Assembly: GCA_030604975.1 (NCBI GenBank)
Contig: JAUVUV010000036.1
Coordinates: forward strand, 1 to 10,733
Source: Candidatus Glassiibacteriota bacterium
GTDB lineage: Bacteria > Gemmatimonadota > Glassbacteria > GWA2-58-10
Reading direction: 5' to 3'
Length of the DNA: 10,733 nt
The position numbers and the translations under genes were made by a program. Below, piece by piece: positions 6,640 to 10,733 of this stretch. Below the pieces are notes generated by a model. It saw only the letters and a program-made list of their open reading frames with translations. It had not been told where the DNA came from and did not search any database. Each line of letters starts with the position of its first letter. The first letter of the stretch is position 1.

Positions 6640-6948
6640 ATGATAAATTACGCCCAAACCCTGAACCTGGTGGGCACCTCCTGCCCGATGAACTTTGTGC
6701 TGATCAAGTCCACTCTGGACAGGATGCCCCCCGGAGAACTTCTCCAGGCCCTCCTGGACAAAGCTCCCGTGGGCCCGGATATAGCCTCGAGCCTGACTGG
6801 GTGCGGCTATGACGTGGTATCTGTGGAGGAAAAAGAGGATTCATGCGTGGTGGTAGTCAGAAAAAAGCCGTCGGTGGCCAGGGCTGTCCCCGGCCTGCGG
6901 GCCCGGCGCAGCAAGGGATGCGGGTCCGCAAGAAGGCGAAGGCGGTAA
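6640..6948 (+). CDS. TusA/SirA-family sulfur carrier-like protein with basic C-terminal tail
   Basis: TusA-family proteins carry sulfur as a persulfide on a conserved cysteine in a Cys-Pro motif and pass it on for tRNA thiolation, cofactor synthesis or sulfur oxidation. In this 102-residue protein the motif is C15-P16 within LNLVGTSCPMNFVLIKSTLD, followed by the usual PPGELLQALLD (30-40) and a domain end near residue 75 (CVVVVRKK). A typical family member has about 75-80 residues. Here some 25 more follow, very rich in arginine and ending in five Arg (SKGCGSARRRRR), with an additional Cys at 94. The start ATG has only a weak GGA six bases upstream, although the frame is open further upstream without a better start codon. 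The gene is not in an obvious operon and converges with the radical SAM gene, with 33 bases between the stops. The sulfur partner is unknown. Confidence 0.87.
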   Translation: MINYAQTLNLVGTSCPMNFVLIKSTLDRMPPGELLQALLDKAPVGPDIASSLTGCGYDVVSVEEKEDSCVVVVRKKPSVARAVPGLRARRSKGCGSARRRRR

Positions 6949-6981
6949 TCTGTAAGCGGCGGAAAAACCGGTTCCTGAATC

Positions 6982-8937
6982 TCAATAATAAAACCAGATC
7001 GTATGGTAGTCGCGGATATTCTCTCCGCGGGTGGCAAGCTCCTCCAGGTAATCGTAAATCGGCACGTCGATATAGTTATACGGCGGTACCGGAGCTATGT
7101 TTTTCTCCCAGGGATGGAACTCGTATACCCGGGAACCGTCCGGCAGGATCATCACCAGCCGGTGATCCTGCCAGGCGCGCAGATGATTCTTGCCCAGCTT
7201 GGGCACGTTGAAAACCGGCTCGTCGGTCCTGTCCAGTCCGGGTAGAAGGCGGGCCTCCTCCTTGCGCTCCTGCAGGATCCGCGCAATCGGCACCATGTAC
7301 CTTCGGGTTTCCTCCTTGCCTTTCATATTGAACGTGTAATACGGGTCCACACCGATCAGCCTCAGGTCCTTGCGCAGTTTCGCGCTTTCGAAGCGGCGCG
7401 AGTTCTCGATGGTGAACACCTCCTGGTTGTAAACACTAATCCCGGCTTTGCGAATTTTCTGAACCGCCTGCATGGCCTCAGGGGTTATCTCGTAGGAGTG
7501 CTCGAAATGGGTGACAACCGCTACCTCTCTTCTTCCGGGCTCATGGACTTCCGCAAGGATCCCGATCAACTCCTCAGTCCAGCGCATCGGCAATACCACC
7601 GGGGTACGCGTGCCGATACGTATCCGGTAGACATGGTCCTTTTTCGCCAGTACCTGAAGAATTTTCCGCAATGATTTATCTGGCATTATACAGGGGTCGC
7701 CGCCGGTGATCAGCACATCCCCGACGCTCCGGTGATTGTCGAACCAGGCAAGCGCCTTGTCGAGTACCCCGCTCTTAGCCATAGCCTTTGGATCGAGCAC
7801 CTCGTCGATTTCCCAGTTCCGCTGGCAATAGACACAGATCTGGGCACATGTATTAAACGGTTTCAGGATCGCAATTCCCAGATAACGCCTGGTAACCAGC
7901 TCCACTGGCGAGGTGTCGTGCTCTCCCATGAAATCGAAAATAATCCCGCGCTCGGCTCGGTTTTCGGTCATGGTATCGACATAGTCCGGAGGGGGGATCA
8001 CCTGCGCCCGCACGGCATGATCGTAGCCAATCGAAAGGTGCCGGTCCATCAAGCTCAGGTAGTAGGGGGTGATTCCGAAAGGAATCCGGTTCTTGTGGGC
8101 CTTCTTAATCGCCTCCTGCTGTTCCGCGGTGAGTTCGATCAGCTCCAGCAGTGGCTTTACATCACGGATCACGTTTTTCAGGTGCCAGGCATAGTCCTCC
8201 CAATCCGACTCGCTTGCTCCGAAATATTTCAGGATTCGCTTGCGGTTGTCCTTTCTCCAGCTAACCACATCCGGTTCCAGACCCGAGGGGTACTTCTTGA
8301 AATATTTCTGCACTGTGGCGCCCATTTCATCCAGGATTTCAGTCCGCTTTCTGGAGGCTTCGCGTCCTTCCAGGCGAAGAAAATCCGGGATTCCTTTCCT
8401 GGCTTCCTTACTCTCGAAATAGATATTCGACCGGCCAGCAACCCCGCGGAACAGATTTATAAACTCTATCAGAAACCCGGCTGAGATTTCCTGGATCAGT
8501 TCATCCCGTTTCCCCCGGGCGAGTTTCCAGAGATAGTCGAGAGCAGAAAACCCGGTACGGAACTCGTTAATCGGCCCGATAATGCTTTTGAATACCCGGA
8601 TACACTCCCTGACTGTCGATTTCTCCAGGATATGCAGATCGTTATCGATCTTGAATATTTCTCTTTCCGCACGTTCCAGGTACGAATATACCCCTTCCCG
8701 CACCTTTTCCAGATTGTCTGCCTTTTTCAGGAACTGGTAAATTTCAGGGTTTGCCTCCCACAGCCGATCCAGATACGCTTCAAGGTTGACTTCAAACCTG
8801 GGCTTGACCATTTCAACAGCGTCTGCAAATACATCACTGATAATCTTCGACTGGATTCTCGGCCGGGCCTTTGCCGGCTTGCGTCTCTTTTTAGGGCCGA
8901 CTGATTGTTTCTGTATAGTTGAAACTTTTTTATTCAT
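6982..8937 (-). CDS. eam: KamA-family radical SAM aminomutase, probably glutamate 2,3-aminomutase
   Basis: The enzyme should use a [4Fe-4S] cluster, S-adenosylmethionine and PLP to move an amino group from C2 to C3. In this 651-residue protein the radical SAM cysteines are C364, C368 and C371 (CAQICVYC) and the SAM-binding GGDP is at 412-415. The segment NVPKLGK (577-583) matches the PLP-lysine motif (DAPGGGGK) of lysine 2,3-aminomutase, making Lys583 the likely PLP lysine. The two Asp residues that hold lysine in that enzyme (Asp293 and Asp330) are replaced by Lys539 (in YYTFNMKGK) and Asn577. Glutamate 2,3-aminomutase of Clostridioides difficile is reported to have exactly Lys and Asn there, so L-glutamate to beta-glutamate, a compatible solute, is the likely reaction. 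The N-terminus is far longer than in classical members (about 400-residue enzymes), begins with a Lys/Arg-rich stretch and looks helical. The frame is open to 9033, but the ATG at 8937 has AAAGGGGGGTG seven bases upstream and is preferred. It appears to be a single-gene transcript. Confidence 0.9.
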   Translation of the reverse strand: MNKKVSTIQKQSVGPKKRRKPAKARPRIQSKIISDVFADAVEMVKPRFEVNLEAYLDRLWEANPEIYQFLKKADNLEKVREGVYSYLERAEREIFKIDNDLHILEKSTVRECIRVFKSIIGPINEFRTGFSALDYLWKLARGKRDELIQEISAGFLIEFINLFRGVAGRSNIYFESKEARKGIPDFLRLEGREASRKRTEILDEMGATVQKYFKKYPSGLEPDVVSWRKDNRKRILKYFGASESDWEDYAWHLKNVIRDVKPLLELIELTAEQQEAIKKAHKNRIPFGITPYYLSLMDRHLSIGYDHAVRAQVIPPPDYVDTMTENRAERGIIFDFMGEHDTSPVELVTRRYLGIAILKPFNTCAQICVYCQRNWEIDEVLDPKAMAKSGVLDKALAWFDNHRSVGDVLITGGDPCIMPDKSLRKILQVLAKKDHVYRIRIGTRTPVVLPMRWTEELIGILAEVHEPGRREVAVVTHFEHSYEITPEAMQAVQKIRKAGISVYNQEVFTIENSRRFESAKLRKDLRLIGVDPYYTFNMKGKEETRRYMVPIARILQERKEEARLLPGLDRTDEPVFNVPKLGKNHLRAWQDHRLVMILPDGSRVYEFHPWEKNIAPVPPYNYIDVPIYDYLEELATRGENIRDYHTIWFYY

Positions 8938-8944
8938 CTCTAAG

Positions 8945-8964
8945 CACCCCCCTTTAAGTGGGTG
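8945..8964 (-). promoter_or_regulatory. Ribosome binding site of the aminomutase gene, inside a small hairpin
   Basis: On the minus strand AAAGGGGGGTG (8955-8945) stands seven bases before the ATG at 8937 and fixes that start. The upstream CACCC (8964-8960) can pair with the terminal GGGTG (8949-8945), folding the Shine-Dalgarno bases into a five-pair stem. Whether this throttles translation is not known. Confidence 0.45.
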
Positions 8965-9041
8965 TATACGCTGCGGACAAATCAAAAGAGTTTCGATTTT
9001 TATAGAGTCGCTCTTGCAGCTTTTTTGGGTCAAATATATTA

Positions 9042-9070
9042 ATTATAACCTTTTAACATGATTATGAACA
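9042..9070 (-). promoter_or_regulatory. Candidate promoter of the aminomutase gene
   Basis: On the minus strand a perfect -10 box, TATAAT (9047-9042), follows TGTTCA (9070-9065), a weak -35 match, with a 17-base spacer. Transcription would begin near 9035, about 100 bases before the ATG at 8937. TTGACC also occurs twice nearby, at 9079-9074 and 9033-9028, but neither copy has a properly spaced -10. Confidence 0.4.
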
Positions 9071-9132
9071 GGTCAAGGGAATTTTCGACAGTTTATGCTG
9101 AGATTTCGAATCCGGTTCAACAGCCGAAGACA

Positions 9133-9174
9133 AACAGCGGGAGCAGACTTGGAGATCGGTCGGCTCCCGCTGTT
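9133..9174 (-). terminator. Hairpin terminator after the GH109 gene
   Basis: AACAGCGGGAGC (9133-9144) and GCTCCCGCTGTT (9163-9174) are perfect 12-base reverse complements around an 18-base loop, which can add a short GAC/GTC stem. It starts 30 bases past the GH109 stop. On the minus strand the stem is followed by TTGTCTT-like sequence, a weak T-run, so termination is plausible but less clean than at 986-1024. Confidence 0.6.
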
Positions 9175-9203
9175 CTAACGATTGTAAACTCATCCGCGTT
9201 AAA

Positions 9204-10507
9204 TTAAAGCCCGAAAATCCTCTTGTTGGTTTTCCACTTGCCGCGGGTGAAATCCGGGAACTTGACCGGCATGCTGCCTGTGGCTACCGATTGCTCGGAA
9301 AGTGGGGTAATCGCGCTCCAGAGCACCGAATCGTAAACATCGATCGGTGTAGGCTTCCTTTCTTTGACCGCCTCGTAGAACGAACGCAGCTTGATATAAT
9401 CCGTGCCGCCGTGGCCGAAATCTTTTGATCTCTCCTCCCATTCTTTCCACATCGGGTGGAGGTACTGTTCCTCGTACTTGTCGAACGGTTCCCAGCTGTG
9501 CTCCTCCGGGCTCAGGCCCTCGATATAGACACTTTTCGCCAGCTCGTTATAAAGTCCACTCGTTCCCTGAATCTTGGTCATGTTCGAGTAGGGCCGCGGC
9601 GACTGGGTATCGTGGTTGATCGTGATTGTCAGCCCCTTGTGGGTTCGGATAACCGTGGTGACAATGTCGCCCAGGGCATACTGACGGTTTGCGTTCGGGT
9701 GGTCCGGGCCAAACTTTTCGCGCATGAAGTGGTTGAGTCCCAGAGACCTGGTGGCTGTGGAGGTAAGGTGGTCGAAATAGTCGCCCCGGCAGATATCCAT
9801 GAAATGGGCCACAGGACCCAGGCCGTGAGTCGGGTAGAGATCTCCGTTGCGGGTAACCGAATGCCTGCCGCGCCAGATCAGCTCGCCGTTGGGGCCGAAT
9901 TTGACAGAGCGCACGTCGTGCTGGTAGCCGCACTCCCCGTGAAGGAGTTCGCCGAACAGCCCGGCCCGCACCATTTGCAGTACCGCAGTGTTGTTACGCT
10001 GGTAGCAGTGGTTTTCAAGCATCATGCAGGGCATGCCCGTACGTTCTGATGTGTCTACCAGTTGCCAGCAGCCCTCGATCGTGTACGCGGTCGGAACCTC
10101 TGTGCAGCCGTACTTGCCGTTGTTCATCGCATCCGCCATAACCGGCACGTGCCATTCCCAGGGCGTTGCGGTAATAATCGCGTCCAAATCACTCCTGATC
10201 GACATCCGCTTGAAATCTTCCGGGCCGCTGGAATAGCCCTCCGGCTTCGGCCTGCCCGCCCGTTCCACCATGCGCTGTGCCCGGCCGAGATGATCAGGGT
10301 TGATATCGCAGAGTGCCGGCACCTCGATATCATCCATTGCCAGCGAGGTGCGCAAAAGGTTGGTTCCCTGGCCGCCCACACCGACAAAGCCAACTCTCAC
10401 TTTCCGGTCGTCGGTGCCGAATAGTGGTGTTGCAGAGGCTACGGATGCGCTAAGGCCGCCACCACAGAGGCCTTGATAAACTTCCGGCGGCTGATTTGCT
10501 TTTTCAT
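9204..10507 (-). CDS. GH109-type NAD-dependent glycosidase (Gfo/Idh fold), frameshifted within its Tat signal
   Basis: GH109 enzymes, first known as alpha-N-acetylgalactosaminidases, cleave glycosides by an oxidation-elimination mechanism using bound NAD. The main frame shows VRVGFVGVGGQGTN (dinucleotide binding), CTEVPTAYTIEGCWQLVD where other Gfo/Idh enzymes have EKP, PCMMLENHCY, the hallmark NGDLYPTHGLGPVAHFMDI and ALGDIVTTVI, ending GHGGTDYIKLRSFYEAV and DVYDSVLWSAITPLSE. The ATG at 10507 has AAGGGAG six bases upstream and encodes the Tat signal ISRRKFIKASVVAALA, but that frame stops at TAG 10441-10439. The enzyme body lies in another frame that is open over this region. Adding one base near 10448-10460 would join them into a protein of about 434 residues, a normal size. 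The single-frame alternative starts at TTG 10544, has no ribosome binding site and lacks an export signal. It is therefore a sequencing error, a recent disabling deletion or, less likely, a recoded gene. GH109 membership is clear; the exact sugar is not. Confidence 0.9.
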
Positions 10508-10513
10508 CGGAGA

Positions 10514-10520
10514 CTCCCTT
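10514..10520 (-). promoter_or_regulatory. Ribosome binding site deciding the GH109 start
   Basis: On the minus strand this reads AAGGGAG, six bases before the ATG at 10507. It supports translation beginning with the Tat signal and argues against the TTG start at 10544 used by the uninterrupted frame. Confidence 0.7.
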
Positions 10521-10620
10521 GTAAAAAGATTGCTCAAAACACAAACAGACCGATTAAAATCAATTCTTTAACCTCTTAGCGGGGTAAAATTCTCGTATGG
10601 CCGCAGTTGATTGACACTGT

Positions 10621-10733
10621 TCAACGGTAGATATGCACGGCAATATCATCCACGAATGAGTGCAATACCAAACCCTCGATCTGCCCCCCGCGAACCTCGA
10701 CAGTTTGTGTCACAGATTCTCCTGTGGCCGGAC
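10621..10733 (-). CDS. C-terminal fragment of an unidentified protein, cut by the window edge
   Basis: On the minus strand one frame is open from the edge for 36 codons and stops at TGA 10623-10621; the other two minus-strand frames contain stops. The translation contains ESVTQTVEVRGGQIEGLVLH and ends VDDIAVHIYR, an alternating beta-strand-like pattern plausible for the end of a beta-sandwich domain. It points the same way as the GH109 gene, 113 bases ahead of its ATG. No family can be named from so short a piece. Confidence 0.45.
   Translation of the reverse strand, partial: PATGESVTQTVEVRGGQIEGLVLHSFVDDIAVHIYR

Noticed and set aside
7732..8484. A 250-codon plus-strand open frame opposite the radical SAM gene
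   Set aside because: It overlaps the catalytic region on the other strand and shows no motif of its own.
8938..9033. A 32-residue N-terminal extension of the radical SAM protein
   Set aside because: It would start upstream of the strong ribosome binding site and inside the predicted leader; its sequence looks non-coding.
9014..9033. TTGACC plus TATAAA on the minus strand as the aminomutase promoter
   Set aside because: The two boxes are 23 bases apart, too far for a normal sigma-70 promoter; the TATAAT at 9047-9042 is better spaced from its upstream element.
9456..10049. A 197-codon plus-strand open frame opposite the GH109 gene
   Set aside because: It is the shadow of the conserved GH109 body, with no independent support.
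9204..10544. The uninterrupted 446-codon reading of the GH109 gene from 10544
   Set aside because: It would begin at TTG with no ribosome binding site, and its first 30 or so residues read out of frame through the Tat signal. The ATG at 10507 is better supported despite the shift.
1..10733. CRISPR array, tRNA, insertion sequence or defence system
   Set aside because: No regularly spaced repeats, cloverleaf-like sequence, transposase motif or recognisable defence protein was found on either strand.

Overview
The window looks like chromosomal DNA from an uncultured Gram-negative bacterium. Most genes start behind strong Shine-Dalgarno sites. Three proteins carry twin-arginine (Tat) export signals, one has a Sec signal and one or two look like lipoproteins. 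The mix of exported Gfo/Idh oxidoreductases, ThuA, DUF3604, DUF4382 and GH109 proteins is typical of the FCB and PVC superphyla and related candidate phyla, but no gene here fixes the taxon. There are no rRNA or tRNA genes, insertion sequences, phage genes or CRISPR arrays.

Layout, left to right. A plus-strand gene (91-897) encodes a DUF4382 surface or periplasmic protein. It converges on a minus-strand four-gene block and the two are separated by a perfect 17-bp hairpin terminator (986-1024). The block reads right to left: DUF3604 PHP-like Tat lipoprotein (6281-4674), Tat-exported Gfo/Idh oxidoreductase (4603-3383), cytoplasmic-looking TIM-barrel sugar isomerase/epimerase (3386-2544) and a Sec-exported double ThuA protein (2547-1042). 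The last three are joined by two ATGA start/stop overlaps. A gene-poor stretch (6282-6639) separates this block from a small plus-strand TusA/SirA-type protein (6640-6948). That gene converges on a long KamA-family radical SAM enzyme (8937-6982) carrying the Lys/Asn pair of glutamate 2,3-aminomutase instead of the two Asp residues of lysine 2,3-aminomutase. Further right is a second minus-strand gene, a GH109-type NAD-dependent glycosidase of the Gfo/Idh fold (10507-9204). Its Tat signal lies in a different reading frame from the rest of the protein. The right edge holds the probable C-terminus of another minus-strand gene.

How the genes may work together (inference). Gfo/Idh enzymes, GH109 glycosidases, ThuA proteins and TIM-barrel isomerases recur in pathways that cleave glycosides by oxidising a sugar carbon with NAD(P), rather than by classical hydrolysis. 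The four-gene block looks like a small cassette of this kind, acting partly outside the cytoplasm. The nearby GH109 gene suggests the same chemistry on another glycan. The radical SAM enzyme and the TusA protein appear to be separate housekeeping or stress functions; the former probably makes beta-glutamate, a compatible solute.

The points most worth a second look are the GH109 frameshift, the glutamate-mutase signature together with a roughly 245-residue extra N-terminal region in the radical SAM protein, and the coupled isomerase/Gfo-Idh/double-ThuA cassette.
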